Below are positions 55,464 through 64,000 of a stretch of 64,000 bases of DNA, in pieces. The notes beneath the pieces are model-generated. The model was not told the origin of the DNA and made no database searches. It saw nothing but the letters and a program-made list of their open reading frames with translations. Origin of the DNA: Nocardioides sp. L-11A (GTDB taxonomy: Bacteria; Actinomycetota; Actinomycetes; Propionibacteriales; Nocardioidaceae); contig CP124680.1 of assembly GCA_029961745.1 (NCBI GenBank), positions 1 through 64,000 of the forward strand, given 5' to 3'. Every line of letters begins with the position of its first letter. Within the stretch, counting starts at the first letter, position 1. Made by a program: the position numbers and the translations under genes.

Positions 55464-56384
55464 ATGAGCACCCCTCCGGTCGGAGTGCCGACCTGCTACC
55501 GGCACTCCGACCGTGAGACCTGGATCCGCTGCCAGCGCTGCGAGCGGCCGATCTGTCCCGACTGCATGCGGGAGGCCTCCGTCGGCTTCCAGTGCCCCGA
55601 CTGCGTGGCCGAGGGCCGCGCGTCGATGCGGCAGGCCAAGACGGCGTACGGCGGCCAGATCTCCACGAACCCCGGCGTGGTCTCGATCGCGCTGATCGGC
55701 ATCAACGTCGTCGTCTGGATCGCGATCATGGCGTCCGGCCGCTACGGCAGTCGGCTCTACGACCTCTTCGCCCTCGCCGCCCGCGGGTCGTGCCGCGAGA
55801 GCAACGGCTCCTGGTACCCGTTCATGGACCGGGCGTCCTGCGAGACCGGCACCACCGCGCACTGGGCGATGGGGGTCAGCGACGGCGCCGTCTGGCAGCT
55901 GCTGACCTCGATGTTCACCCATGTCGCGCCCTGGCATCTCGGGTTCAACATGCTCGCGCTGTGGGTGCTCGGGCCCCAGCTGGAGGCGCTGCTGGGCCGC
56001 GCCCGCTATCTCGCGCTCTACCTGCTCTCCGGGCTCGCCGGCTCCGTCGCCGTCTACTGGCTCTCCGGTGAGCAGACCACCACCGTCGGCGCCTCCGGTG
56101 CCGTGTTCGGGCTGATGGGCGCGCTCGTCGTGGTCGGCCTCAAGGTCGGCGGCAACGTGCAGAGCCTGCTGGTGTGGATCGGCATCAACGTCGTCCTCAC
56201 CTTCTCCCTCTCGAACGTCTCCTGGCAGGGCCACTTCGGGGGTCTGGTCGGTGGCGCCGCCATCGCCGCGGTCCTCGTCTTCGCGCCCAAGGATCGGCGT
56301 ACGGCGGTTCAGGTCGGCGGGCTCTGCGCCATCGGTGCTGTGCTGGTGGTCGCCACGGTCCTGCGCACCCTCGTCCTCGCCTGA
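55464..56384 (+). CDS. Rhomboid-family intramembrane serine protease with N-terminal zinc finger
   Basis: A 306-aa protein. The first 45 residues hold a B-box-like zinc site (CYRH...CQRCERPICPDC...CPDC). Six or seven helices follow. The rhomboid catalytic Ser is in GASGAVFG and the His in GHFGGLVGGA, and the N-terminal loop contains HVAPWHLGFNMLALWVLG. It cleaves membrane-protein helices within the bilayer; substrates are unknown. It forms an operon with the cyclophilin gene. A large nested inverted repeat begins 2 nt after its stop. Confidence 0.93.
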   Translation: MSTPPVGVPTCYRHSDRETWIRCQRCERPICPDCMREASVGFQCPDCVAEGRASMRQAKTAYGGQISTNPGVVSIALIGINVVVWIAIMASGRYGSRLYDLFALAARGSCRESNGSWYPFMDRASCETGTTAHWAMGVSDGAVWQLLTSMFTHVAPWHLGFNMLALWVLGPQLEALLGRARYLALYLLSGLAGSVAVYWLSGEQTTTVGASGAVFGLMGALVVVGLKVGGNVQSLLVWIGINVVLTFSLSNVSWQGHFGGLVGGAAIAAVLVFAPKDRRTAVQVGGLCAIGAVLVVATVLRTLVLA

Positions 56385-56385
56385 G

Positions 56386-56578
56386 CCGCTTGTAACTAAG
56401 GGTTACAGCACGAAATCCGGTGCCATAGCGCCCGGGTAGGTGTCCTAACACCAAGGTAGTCGCGCCGGGTGGCTGCTCGGCGGCCTCGCGCATCGCCCGA
56501 GCATCTACCCGGGCGTTAGGACACCTACCCGGGCGTTGTTGCACCCCAGAACCGCACGTAACCCTTAGTTACAAGCGG
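56386..56578. repeat. 193-nt element with nested perfect inverted repeats
   Basis: The outer arms are perfect 21-bp inverted repeats (56386-56406 and 56558-56578; left arm begins CCGCTTGTAACTAAGGG). Inside, a second perfect 21-bp pair lies at 56429-56449 and 56515-56535 (left arm begins CGCCCGGGTAGGTGTCC), with GGTGC/GCACC between the pairs. CTACCCGGGCGTT is also repeated directly 20 nt apart near 56505 and 56525. There is no ORF. It could be a palindromic miniature mobile element or a very strong bidirectional terminator between the convergent rhomboid and crgA genes. Confidence 0.85.
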
Positions 56579-56589
56579 CGGCGGGGGCT

Positions 56590-56666
56590 TTTCCCCAGGG
56601 TTGTCCACCGCTGTGGATGAATGACACTCGTGTAGTTCTCCCCAGCTGTGGAGATCCCTGGGGAAA
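56590..56666. other. Inverted repeat enclosing DnaA-box-like sites
   Basis: Perfect 11-bp arms TTTCCCCAGGG (56590-56600) and CCCTGGGGAAA (56656-56666) enclose TTGTCCACC (56601-56609), the reverse complement of TCATCCACA (56612-56620), and CTGTGGAG near 56646. This may be a DnaA-titration or regulatory site, or only a coincidental terminator. Confidence 0.4.
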
Positions 56667-56688
56667 TCGAGAGGGGCGGAAAACGAAG

Positions 56689-56731
56689 CACCGCGCCGGG
56701 GATCCCCGAGGGGGATCCGGCCGGCGCGGTG
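56689..56731 (-). terminator. Terminator of crgA
   Basis: CACCGCGCCGG (56689-56699) pairs perfectly with CCGGCGCGGTG (56721-56731). GGATCC blocks in the loop region add a further pairing. It lies 25 nt past the crgA stop on the minus strand. Confidence 0.65.
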
Positions 56732-56755
56732 GGACGACTCGCGGAGGGTGGCGGG

Positions 56756-57262
56756 CTACTCCCAGCGGGTGGCGAAGGCGAAGCCGACGGCCATGAACGC
56801 GATGCCGACGAACAGGTTCTTCTGTCCGAGGTCGCTCATGATCGGGATGTTCTTGGGGTCGTCGCCGGTCAGGAAGATGTAGAAGATGCAGATCCAGATC
56901 AGGCCGATGATGAAGCAGGCCAGCATCCCGACCACGACGCCGCGACCGCGGCCGAGCGGGGTCTTCGGGTGGGCCGAGACCATCAGGCCGAGAAAGAACG
57001 CGATGAACCCGATCAGGTAGTTCTTGCCCTCGAGGTCGGCGAGGAAGGACGGGCCGCCGGGCTGGCGGACCTTGCCGTCGGAGCCGATGCTGCCGAAGCC
57101 GTCGGTCGGCCGGATGCCGAAGTAGTAGTACAGGATCCAGGCGATGCCGCCGAGGACGAGGACCAGCGCGATGGCGAACCGGACGCTCAGGACGGGGCCA
57201 CGATCCGGGTCGCCGAAGACCTCGCGCTCCTTGCGCTTCGACAGGCGGGACGACTTCGCCAC
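56756..57262 (-). CDS. crgA: CrgA-family septation protein with an internal duplication
   Basis: CrgA is a small membrane protein that coordinates FtsZ-ring and peptidoglycan synthesis at actinobacterial septa. Known members have about 85-95 aa and two helices; this one has 168 aa and four. The C-terminal half is a standard CrgA (GLIWICIFYIFL...DLGQKNLFVGIAFMAVGFAFATRWE). The N-terminal half repeats the pattern (GGIAWILYYYFG...DLEGKNYLIGFIAFFLGLMVSAHP). The basic N-terminus MAKSSRLSKRKERE is typical. It diverges from the DUF881 gene, as in many relatives. Confidence 0.88.
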   Translation of the reverse strand: MAKSSRLSKRKEREVFGDPDRGPVLSVRFAIALVLVLGGIAWILYYYFGIRPTDGFGSIGSDGKVRQPGGPSFLADLEGKNYLIGFIAFFLGLMVSAHPKTPLGRGRGVVVGMLACFIIGLIWICIFYIFLTGDDPKNIPIMSDLGQKNLFVGIAFMAVGFAFATRWE

Positions 57263-57339
57263 GGGTGGCTCCTCGATCGGGTTCAGGTGCCGAGCGTGCC
57301 CGGCTGGGCCCGTTCGACGTGGTGGTGGACACTGTCAGT

Positions 57340-58146
57340 ATGACGGGTGCCCATGCCGGAGGTACGACAGGTCGCAAACCCGAGGTGGCCCGGCGCTCCC
57401 TCGGATGGCGGGTGGGCACCCCTGTCGTCGTCCTGCTGAGCGGTGCGCTGCTCGCCGTCTCGGCCACCAACAGCGAGGGTTCCGACCTCCGTCCGGGCCG
57501 CTACACCGATCTGTCCGGGCTGGTCGAGGGCGAGGCCGCGGACTACCGGAAGGTGGAGAACCGCTACCAGGACCTCTCCGACCAGGTCGACCGGCTGACC
57601 GGCGCGGTCAGCGACAAGGGGGTCCGCGACGCGCGGCGTGAGATCGCCAAGCTGCGCGACCCGGCGGGGATGACGCCGCGCACCGGCCCCGGGCTCCAGA
57701 TCACGCTCGCCGACGCTCCCGAGGAGCTGCTCGACGAGGCGGTCGAGCGCAACAAGGGCCTCGACCCCGAGCAGCGGCTCAACCTCAACCGGTTCGTCGT
57801 CCACCAGCAGGACATCCAGGCGCTGGTCAACGCGCTGTGGCGCGGCGGCGCGACCGCGGTGACGATCGCCGGCCAGCGGGTGATCTCGACGACCGGCATC
57901 CGGTGCAAGGGCCCGGTGGTCCAGCTCCAGGGCGAGCCCTTCCCGCAGCCGTACGTCATCGAGGCGGTCGGCGACCAGAGCGAGATGTACGCCGCGGTCG
58001 CCTCCGACCCGATCGTCGCCGGCTACCGCAAGGACGCCGACAACCCGCTCATCGAGATGGGCTGGTCGCTCGACTTCGAGAGCCGCGTCGAGGCACCGGC
58101 GTACGACGGCGTGGTCGATCTGCAGTACGCCCGGCCGCTGCGCTGA
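57340..58146 (+). CDS. DUF881 family membrane-anchored protein
   Basis: A 268-aa protein from ATG 57340 (MTGAHAGG). One N-terminal helix (VGTPVVVLLSGALLAVSATN) anchors an extracytoplasmic part with a coiled-coil stretch (YRKVENRYQDLSDQVDRLTGAV) and the DUF881 core (GPGLQITLADAP, NALWRGGATAVTIAGQRVI, PYVIEAVGD). Members lie near division genes in actinobacteria and Firmicutes, and their role is unresolved. It converges on pknB. In many relatives a sortase and trpG-type gene follow; neither is here. Confidence 0.87.
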   Translation: MTGAHAGGTTGRKPEVARRSLGWRVGTPVVVLLSGALLAVSATNSEGSDLRPGRYTDLSGLVEGEAADYRKVENRYQDLSDQVDRLTGAVSDKGVRDARREIAKLRDPAGMTPRTGPGLQITLADAPEELLDEAVERNKGLDPEQRLNLNRFVVHQQDIQALVNALWRGGATAVTIAGQRVISTTGIRCKGPVVQLQGEPFPQPYVIEAVGDQSEMYAAVASDPIVAGYRKDADNPLIEMGWSLDFESRVEAPAYDGVVDLQYARPLR

Positions 58147-58182
58147 CCGGCCGGCGCTGACCGGCCGCGCTGACCGGCCGGC
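58142..58182 (+). repeat. Triple direct repeat at the DUF881/pknB junction
   Basis: GCTGACCGGCCG occurs three times in 41 nt, beginning inside the DUF881 stop codon. Its GGCCGG cores are self-complementary, so it probably folds as a shared terminator for the convergent genes. Confidence 0.6.
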
Positions 58183-58184
58183 GC

Positions 58185-60119
58185 TCAGGCGTCGTGCCCG
58201 TCGGACCCCGAGTCCGGACCACCCGGCCACACCTCGCGGCCGAGCGGGTTGAGCGGGTCGGTGCCGTTGGCGACCTCCTGGCCGTCGCTGACCCCGTCGC
58301 CGTCGGTGTCGGGATTGTTGGGGTCGGTGCCGCGGGCGGTCTCGTCGTCGTCGGGCAGGCCGTCGCCGTCGGTGTCGGTGGGCGGCGGCGCCGGCTCGTA
58401 GGTCGAGATGAAGATGACGACATTGGACCCGGCGGCGAGGGTTCCCTCGCCCGGGATCTGCTCGGTGACCCGGCCCTTCTTCTGGCTCGCGTCGTCGGGC
58501 GAGGCGCTGCGGACCACCGGTACGAACCCGGCGTCCTTGATCGCCCGCTCGGCGTCGGCCTGCTTCATGCCGACGACGCTGGGGACGGTCTCGGGACCGT
58601 CGGACACGCACAGCTCGACGGTCGCCTCGCGGTCGACCATGGTGTTGCCGGGCGGGTTCTGCTCGACGACCGTGCCCTTGTCGTCGTCGGTGTCGCACTC
58701 CCGCTCGGTGATATTGCGCCGGGTGATCCCGGCCCCGACGAGGGTGTCGATCGCCTCCTTGCGCTTGAGCTCGACGACCGAGGGCAGCGAGAACTGGCCC
58801 GGGCCCAGCGAGACCACCAGGTTGACCTTCGACTCCGGCGCCACGTAGTCGTCCCCGTCGGGATCCTGGTCGATGACGCTCCCGGAGGGGATCTCGTCGT
58901 CATTGCGCACGGTGACGGTGCCGACCTCGAGGCCGGCGTCGCCGATCGCGTTGCGGGCGTCGTCCTCGCTCATCCGGATCACGTTGGGCACCCGTACGGG
59001 CGGTGGGGTGTCGTCGAAGAGCCGGGGCCACACGATGTACGCGGTCGCGATGATCGCGGCGATGAGCAGGCCGAGCACCACCCACAGCCCGACCCGGCTG
59101 CGCCGGTCGTCGTCCCGGCTCGGCGGCAGCGGCGGGCGTACGGCGGTGCTGCCGTGGTCGCCGTGGTCGGTCGGCGCGGGCGGTCGCGGCGTGACGACGG
59201 ACGTCTCGTTCGTGACCGGCGGGATCACCGCCTGCACCGGGCGGCCGGCGAGATAGCGCTCGATGTCGGCACGCATCTGCGCGGCCGACTGGTAGCGGTC
59301 CTCGACCCGCTTGGCGAGCGCCTTCATCACGATGGCGTCGACCTCGGGGGTGAGGTCGTCCTCGTGCCGCGACGGGGGGACGGCGGGCTCGCGGACGTGC
59401 TGGTAGGCGACGGCCACCGGCGAGTCGCCGACGAACGGCGGACGCCCGGTCAGCAGCTCGTAGAGCAGGCAGCCCGCGGAGTAGACGTCGGAGCGGGAGT
59501 CGACGGTCTCGCCGCGCGCCTGCTCGGGCGAGAGGTACTGGGCGGTGCCGACCACGGCCGCGGTCTGGGTCATCGACGACTGGGCGTCGCTCATCGCGCG
59601 GGCGATGCCGAAGTCCATCACCTTCACGTCGCCGGACGGGGTCAGCATGACGTTGCCGGGCTTGATGTCGCGGTGGATGATCCCCGCGCGGTGGCTGTAG
59701 TCGAGCGCCGACAGCACGCCGCTGGTGATCTCCAGCGCGCGCTCGGGCAGGATCTTGCGACCCTCGCGCAGGATGTCGCGCAGGGTCCGCCCGGCGACGT
59801 ACTCCATGACGATGTAGGGGACGACCTCGGTGCTGCCGTCGAGGTGGGTGGTGCGCTCCTCACCGGTGTCGTAGACCGCGACGATCGCCGGGTGGTTGAG
59901 CGAGGCGGAGGACTGGGCCTCGCGGCGGAAGCGGGCCTGGAAGGTCGCGTCGCTGGCCAGGTCGCTGCGCAGCCGCTTGACGGCGACGACCCGGCCGAGC
60001 CGGGTGTCCGTGCCCTTGCGGACCTCGGCCATGCCGCCGCGGCCGAGGAGCTCGGCGAGCTCGTAGCGCCCGCCGACGACGGGCCGGGTCGCCCCGGGAT
60101 CGTGCGGAGGAGTGGTCAC
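58185..60119 (-). CDS. pknB: Ser/Thr protein kinase PknB with PASTA and TSP3-like repeats
   Basis: A 644-aa membrane kinase from GTG 60119. The kinase domain (about 15-280) has [34 protein letters not shown] and [10 protein letters not shown] helix ([20 protein letters not shown]) leads outside to three PASTA domains ([39 protein letters not shown]), which bind peptidoglycan fragments. The last 60 residues hold two thrombospondin-type-3-like calcium-binding repeats ([24 protein letters not shown]), unusual for PknB. The start overlaps the pknA stop by 4 nt. Confidence 0.95.
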   Translation of the reverse strand: MTTPPHDPGATRPVVGGRYELAELLGRGGMAEVRKGTDTRLGRVVAVKRLRSDLASDATFQARFRREAQSSASLNHPAIVAVYDTGEERTTHLDGSTEVVPYIVMEYVAGRTLRDILREGRKILPERALEITSGVLSALDYSHRAGIIHRDIKPGNVMLTPSGDVKVMDFGIARAMSDAQSSMTQTAAVVGTAQYLSPEQARGETVDSRSDVYSAGCLLYELLTGRPPFVGDSPVAVAYQHVREPAVPPSRHEDDLTPEVDAIVMKALAKRVEDRYQSAAQMRADIERYLAGRPVQAVIPPVTNETSVVTPRPPAPTDHGDHGSTAVRPPLPPSRDDDRRSRVGLWVVLGLLIAAIIATAYIVWPRLFDDTPPPVRVPNVIRMSEDDARNAIGDAGLEVGTVTVRNDDEIPSGSVIDQDPDGDDYVAPESKVNLVVSLGPGQFSLPSVVELKRKEAIDTLVGAGITRRNITERECDTDDDKGTVVEQNPPGNTMVDREATVELCVSDGPETVPSVVGMKQADAERAIKDAGFVPVVRSASPDDASQKKGRVTEQIPGEGTLAAGSNVVIFISTYEPAPPPTDTDGDGLPDDDETARGTDPNNPDTDGDGVSDGQEVANGTDPLNPLGREVWPGGPDSGSDGHDA

Positions 60120-61690
60120 TGGGCACCCCCGGTGAGGTCGGTGGGAGCGGTGGGCAGGGTGATCGGGTCGGTCGGTGTCGTCGGCTGGGTGGGCGGCGTG
60201 GTCGGCTCCGCCGGCTCGGCTCCCCAGTAGTAGACGACGATCGCGTCGCCGACGGTCAGCGTGCCGTTGCGGGAGAACCGGGACACGGTGCCCTCGGCGC
60301 AGCTGCCGTCGTTGGTCCGGGAGTCCTGCTCCCAGGTGACCTTGAGGCCGTCGGCTTTGAGGTCGTCGACGGCGCGCCGGTAGTTGCTGAAGCAGGTGTA
60401 CTGCTCCTGGTCCACCTCGACCGTCTTCGGCGCCTCCGTGGTCGGCTCCGCCGGCTCGCTGGTCGGCTCGGTGGGCTCGGTGTCCTCCGTGGTCGTCTCG
60501 GTCGTCGGCGTCGACCGGGTGGCCTCCGTGTCGATCGGGTCGTCATCGCCGCCGCCGAGCAGCAGGAACGCCGCGACCACGGCGATCGCGACCACCACCA
60601 GGACGGCGATCGCGATCGGCCAGGGCGAGGTGCGCTCGTCGTCCTCGCCACCCCCGTCGCCCCCGTCGCGCCGGCGCGACGGATCGTCACCGGCGTACGC
60701 CGACGGGCTGTCCAGGCGGCGCATCGGCTCGGGCGTCGCGGTGCCGGACGTGGCCGGCACGGGGACCGGCACCGGCGGCACGACCCCGGTCAGCACCCGG
60801 GTCTGGCCGTCGTCCGGCTCGTCGGGCCCGGTCACGGCGGCGACCTCGGGCGAGCGCAGCGCCTCGGCGAAGGCCGCGCCGTCGGCGTACCGCTCGGCGG
60901 GGTCCTTGGCGAGCGCGCGCCGGACCACCGCGGCCAGCGGCCCGGGGACGCTCGGCGGCAGCTGCGGCACCGGCTGCTGGAGGTGGGCCAGCGCGGTGGC
61001 GACCGGCGTCTCGGCCTCGAACGGGCGGCGCCCGGCCAGGCACTCGAAGGCGACGACACCCAGGGAGTAGACGTCGGAGGCGGGCGTGGAGGGGTTGCCG
61101 CGGGCCTGCTCGGGGCTGAGGTACTGCGGCGTGCCCATCACCGAGCCGGTGCGGGTGAGCGCGACCGAGTCGAGGGCGCGGGCGATGCCGAAGTCGGTGA
61201 TCTTGACCGTGCGGTCGGAGGTGACCAGCAGGTTGGCCGGCTTCACGTCGCGGTGCACGATGCCGGCCCGGTGGGCGACACCGAGCGCGTCGGCGGCCTG
61301 GGCCATCAGGTCCTGCACGACGCCGGTGTCGAGGGTGCGTCCGCTGGCGCGGGCGTTGGAGAGCAGTGTGGACAGCGGCTGCCCGTCGACCAGCTCCATG
61401 ACGAGGTACGGCGGCAGGTCGGCGCCGACGGTGTCCTCGGGGCCCGCGCCGTAGTCGTAGACCCCGGCGATCCCGGGGTGGTGCAGGGCGGCTGCGCTGC
61501 GCGCCTCGCCCTCGAAGCGGCTGCGGAACATCGGGTCGTCGGCGTACTCGGGCTTGAGGACCTTCACCGCGACGGGCCGGTTCAACCGAGTGTCGGTGCC
61601 GCGCCACACCACCCCCATGCCGCCGGTGGCGATCATGGAGTCGAGGCGATAGCGACCGGCCCGGTCGGCGTACCTGCTCTGCTCGGTCAC
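60116..61690 (-). CDS. pknA: Ser/Thr protein kinase PknA
   Basis: A 524-aa kinase from GTG 61690, overlapping the pbpA stop (GTGA). The kinase domain shows [38 protein letters not shown] and [10 protein letters not shown] Pro/Thr-rich linker and one helix ([22 protein letters not shown]) precede an external Thr/Glu/Pro-rich region and a single PASTA-like domain ([20 protein letters not shown]). With PknB it phosphorylates cell-wall and division proteins. The longer upstream frame through pbpA is not real. Confidence 0.95.
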   Translation of the reverse strand: MTEQSRYADRAGRYRLDSMIATGGMGVVWRGTDTRLNRPVAVKVLKPEYADDPMFRSRFEGEARSAAALHHPGIAGVYDYGAGPEDTVGADLPPYLVMELVDGQPLSTLLSNARASGRTLDTGVVQDLMAQAADALGVAHRAGIVHRDVKPANLLVTSDRTVKITDFGIARALDSVALTRTGSVMGTPQYLSPEQARGNPSTPASDVYSLGVVAFECLAGRRPFEAETPVATALAHLQQPVPQLPPSVPGPLAAVVRRALAKDPAERYADGAAFAEALRSPEVAAVTGPDEPDDGQTRVLTGVVPPVPVPVPATSGTATPEPMRRLDSPSAYAGDDPSRRRDGGDGGGEDDERTSPWPIAIAVLVVVAIAVVAAFLLLGGGDDDPIDTEATRSTPTTETTTEDTEPTEPTSEPAEPTTEAPKTVEVDQEQYTCFSNYRRAVDDLKADGLKVTWEQDSRTNDGSCAEGTVSRFSRNGTLTVGDAIVVYYWGAEPAEPTTPPTQPTTPTDPITLPTAPTDLTGGAQ

Positions 61691-63219
61691 TTCTCCAACA
61701 CCGCTTCCATCACTGCCTTCGCGATCGGACCACCGAGCTGGCCGCCCGCGATCTCGTTGCACGCCCGGTCGGGCGCCTCTTCGATCATGACCGCCACGGC
61801 CACCTCGGCGTCCTCCGCGGGCGCGAACGAGACGAACCAGGCGTACGGCGGCTTCCCGCCGGCGCTGCACAGGGAGTCGCCGCGCTGCGCGGTGCCGGTC
61901 TTGCCGGCCACGCGCACGTTGGGGATCGCGGCGGGCGACGCCGTCCCGTTGTCGACCGTGGCCTCGAGGAGCTGGGTGAGCTCGCCGGCCGTCGCGGCCG
62001 ACACCGCGCTCTCGTTGAGGGTCTCCGGCTCGGTGGTGCGCAGCACGTTGAACCCGGCGGTCTGCACCTTCTCGACCAGGTAGGGGCGCATCAGCTTGCC
62101 CTGGTTGGCGATCGCGGCGGTGACCATCGCCATCTGCAGCGGTGTGGACTGCACGGCGTTCTGGCCGATGCCGGTCTGCGCCGTCTCGGCGAGGCTCAGC
62201 TCGCGGGTGCCGCCGCCCTCGCCGTCGGGCACGTCGACGCCGGTCGGGTAGACCGACTGGACCTGGCCCTGCAGGTCGAGCAGCGAGGTGCTGTTGAAGC
62301 CGAACGCCTCCGCCTGCTCGCGCATCTTCTCCGGGCCGACCTCGACCGCGAGCCGCGCGAAGGTGGTGTTGCAGGACCACTCCATCGCGGTCGCGAAGCT
62401 GATCTTCTCGGGGCTGCAGCGGCTCCGGCCGTCGTTGCCGATGTCGTGGGTGGTGCCCGGCGGCTGGTACGACGCGCCCGCGGGGACGTCGTCGCCCGCG
62501 TGGTACTTGCCGTCCTCGATCGCCGCGGCCGCGGTCACCAGCTTGAAGGTCGAGCCCGGGAACAGCCGGGTCCGCAGCGCCCGGTTGAGCAACGGCTCGC
62601 GCTCGTCGGCGTCGAGCGCCTGGTAGGCCTCCGACGCCTTCGCGGAGTCGTGGGTGGCGAGCTCGTTGGGGTCGTACGACGGGTAGGAGGCCATCGCGAG
62701 CACCCGGCCGGTCTTCGGCTGGATCGCCACGACCGAGCCCTCGCCGCGCGGGCCCAGGGTGTCGCGCAGCCCCTCGAAGGCGGCCTTCTGCGCGGCGGCG
62801 TCCAGGGTGAGCACGACATTGCCGCCCTGCGCGGTCTCGCCCTTGAGCAGGTCGACCAGCCGGGTGACGAACAGCTGCGGGTCCTCGCCGGTGAGCACGG
62901 CGTTCTGGCTGCGCTCGATGCCGGTCTGGCTGCCGAGCTGGAGGTAGCCGGTGACCGGCGCGAACATCCGGGCGCCCGACTCCGGGTAGACGCGGAGGTA
63001 CTTGTAGCGGTCGTCGGACTTCTTGCTCTCCGCGACCGGCTGGTCGCCGACCAGGATCTGGCCGCGCTCGCGGCTGTAGGACGCCTCGGCGACGCGGGCG
63101 TTGCGGGGATCGGTGTTGTAGTCGTCGGACTTCCAGAACTGCACGTAGGTCACATTCGCCATCAGGGCGAGGAACAGGAACATGCAGAAGATCGAGACCG
63201 CGCGGATCGGCTTGTTCAT
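61687..63219 (-). CDS. pbpA: Penicillin-binding protein A (class B transpeptidase)
   Basis: A 510-aa class B PBP. One N-terminal membrane helix (AVSIFCMFLFLALMANVTYVQF) is followed by the dimerisation region and the transpeptidase domain. The active-site motifs are SxxK in GSTFKLVTA, SxN in WSCNTTF and KTG in GKTGTAQRG. It cross-links peptidoglycan at the septum or lateral wall with the RodA/FtsW polymerase encoded just upstream (8 nt apart). The order rodA-pbpA-pknA-pknB is the standard actinobacterial cell-shape operon. Confidence 0.96.
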   Translation of the reverse strand: MNKPIRAVSIFCMFLFLALMANVTYVQFWKSDDYNTDPRNARVAEASYSRERGQILVGDQPVAESKKSDDRYKYLRVYPESGARMFAPVTGYLQLGSQTGIERSQNAVLTGEDPQLFVTRLVDLLKGETAQGGNVVLTLDAAAQKAAFEGLRDTLGPRGEGSVVAIQPKTGRVLAMASYPSYDPNELATHDSAKASEAYQALDADEREPLLNRALRTRLFPGSTFKLVTAAAAIEDGKYHAGDDVPAGASYQPPGTTHDIGNDGRSRCSPEKISFATAMEWSCNTTFARLAVEVGPEKMREQAEAFGFNSTSLLDLQGQVQSVYPTGVDVPDGEGGGTRELSLAETAQTGIGQNAVQSTPLQMAMVTAAIANQGKLMRPYLVEKVQTAGFNVLRTTEPETLNESAVSAATAGELTQLLEATVDNGTASPAAIPNVRVAGKTGTAQRGDSLCSAGGKPPYAWFVSFAPAEDAEVAVAVMIEEAPDRACNEIAGGQLGGPIAKAVMEAVLEK

Positions 63220-63227
63220 CGCTCAGC

Positions 63228-64000
63228 TCACCGCCATTCCGGCATGACCTTGACGACCTGGGTGGCCTGGTCGTCGGGGTCCTCCGCCTCGTCGGCGGCC
63301 AGGTCGGGCAGCGGCCGGCGGGCCTGGTCGGAGATGCGCAGCAGGATGGCGATGATCACCCAGTTCGCGACGAGGGAGGAGCCGCCGTACGACAGGAACG
63401 GTGTGGTGAGACCGGTCAGCGGGATCAGTCGGGTGACGCCGCCGATCACGACGAAGACCTGGAGCGCGAAGACCGCGGCGAGACCGGTGGCCACCAGCTT
63501 GCCGAAGCCGTCGCGGGAGATCAGCGCCGCGCGCAGCGCCCGCTCCACGACCAGGCCGTAGAGCAGCAGCACCGCCATCACGGCGGTCAGGCCGAGCTCC
63601 TCGCCGATGGCGGCCAGGATGAAGTCGGACTCGACGTAGGGCACCCGCTGGGGCATGCCCTCGCCGAGGCCGCGGCCGACCAGGCCGCCCCAGGCGAAGC
63701 CGTAGAGCGCCTGCACCAGCTGGTAGCCGCTGCCGTCGGCGTCGGCGAACGGGTCGAGCCAGATGTCGACCCGGCTCTGCACGTGACTGAAGATCCGGAA
63801 CGCGACCGCCGCGCCGCCGAAGAACAGCAGCGCGCCGACGACCAGCCAGCCCGGGCGCTCGGTCGCGACGTAGAGCATGACGAGGAAGAGGCCGAAGAAC
63901 AGCAGGCTGGAGCCGAGGTCGCGCTGCAGCACGAGGATGCCGAGGCTGACGACCCACATCATCAGGATCGGACCGAGGTCGCGACCGCGCGGCAGGTCGA
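63228..64000 (-). CDS. rodA: FtsW/RodA/SpoVE family peptidoglycan polymerase (5' end beyond the window)
   Basis: The C-terminal part, about 250 codons, of a SEDS glycosyltransferase; the start lies beyond the right edge. Conserved segments are LGSSLLFFGLFLVMLYVAT, QLVQALYGFAWGGLVGRGLG, ESDFILAAIGEELGL and the C-terminal PLTGLTTPFLSYGGSSLVAN. It polymerises lipid II with the PbpA partner. A short acidic cytoplasmic tail ends the protein. It is the upstream gene of the pbpA-pknA-pknB operon in this window. Confidence 0.95.
   Translation of the reverse strand, partial: DLPRGRDLGPILMMWVVSLGILVLQRDLGSSLLFFGLFLVMLYVATERPGWLVVGALLFFGGAAVAFRIFSHVQSRVDIWLDPFADADGSGYQLVQALYGFAWGGLVGRGLGEGMPQRVPYVESDFILAAIGEELGLTAVMAVLLLYGLVVERALRAALISRDGFGKLVATGLAAVFALQVFVVIGGVTRLIPLTGLTTPFLSYGGSSLVANWVIIAILLRISDQARRPLPDLAADEAEDPDDQATQVVKVMPEWR

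Noticed and set aside
53544..56234. 896-codon minus-strand ORF spanning CitE to rhomboid
   Set aside because: Runs antisense through three recognisable genes, and its translation is Arg/Ala/Pro-rich noise.

Overview
The window comes from a high-GC actinobacterium, most likely Nocardioides or a close relative in the Nocardioidaceae. The evidence is the gene order dnaA-dnaN-gnd-recF-dciA-gyrB-gyrA-DUF3566-tRNA-Ile-DLW39-tRNA-Ala, a CrgA/DUF881/PknB-PknA-PbpA-RodA block on the other side, frequent GTG starts, and GC-rich third codon positions. The sequence alone cannot name a species.

Layout. (1) 1-13,250 is the chromosomal origin region: dnaA, a candidate oriC with several DnaA-box-like 9-mers, dnaN, a 6-phosphogluconate dehydrogenase gene, two small membrane-protein genes on the minus strand, recF, a DUF721/DciA gene, gyrB, gyrA, a DUF3566 gene and two tRNA genes. 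(2) 13,205-22,938 looks like an old genomic island in the 3' end of tRNA-Ala. A 26-nt segment of the tRNA recurs at 22,913-22,938 with one mismatch. The island holds wrecked genes (CpaF-like, HAD phosphatase, a membrane protein), an AlbA_2/Schlafen-like protein, a PIN-domain gene cut by an amber codon, and an intact two-gene module: a GHKL-type ATPase with a C-terminal PD-(D/E)XK-like nuclease motif, followed 2 nt later by an amino-methyltransferase. No integrase is visible. (3) 23,050-25,813 carries a NERD-domain protein and an HNH endonuclease resembling modification-dependent enzymes. (4) 25,986-32,287 holds a secreted tripeptidyl-aminopeptidase-like hydrolase, a lipoprotein, a metallo-beta-lactamase-fold hydrolase, a GntR/FCD regulator with a di-iron hydroxylase, a SURF1 protein and a DUF3817 protein. 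(5) 32,325-54,369 is a catabolic locus of about 22 kb. An IclR regulator and an MFS transporter diverge from a plus-strand run of two OYE/TMADH-like flavoproteins, an SDR, a five-gene peptide-type ABC importer, a CMD protein, a DUF2848 protein, a maleate-isomerase-like protein, an alpha/beta-hydrolase fold protein, a class III CoA-transferase, a cyclase-family hydrolase, a PrpD-family protein, a cyclic amidohydrolase and a CitE-like lyase. (6) 54,440-64,000 returns to core genes: a proline-rich DLW39-like protein, cyclophilin, rhomboid protease, a duplicated CrgA, DUF881, and the pknB-pknA-pbpA-rodA operon, with rodA running off the right edge.

Working together. Blocks 1 and 6 make the replication initiator, sliding clamp, recombination mediator, gyrase and cell-wall elongation/division control. 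They are adjacent in many actinobacteria and appear here to be split by about 41 kb of accessory DNA. Block 2 and possibly block 3 suggest defence against foreign DNA. Block 5 suggests import, ring reduction, hydrolytic ring opening and CoA-dependent cleavage of an unknown, probably nitrogen-containing cyclic compound. Three related inverted-repeat sites mark it as a candidate IclR regulon. The best candidate for an undescribed system is the ATPase-nuclease/methyltransferase pair at 18,349-22,295.
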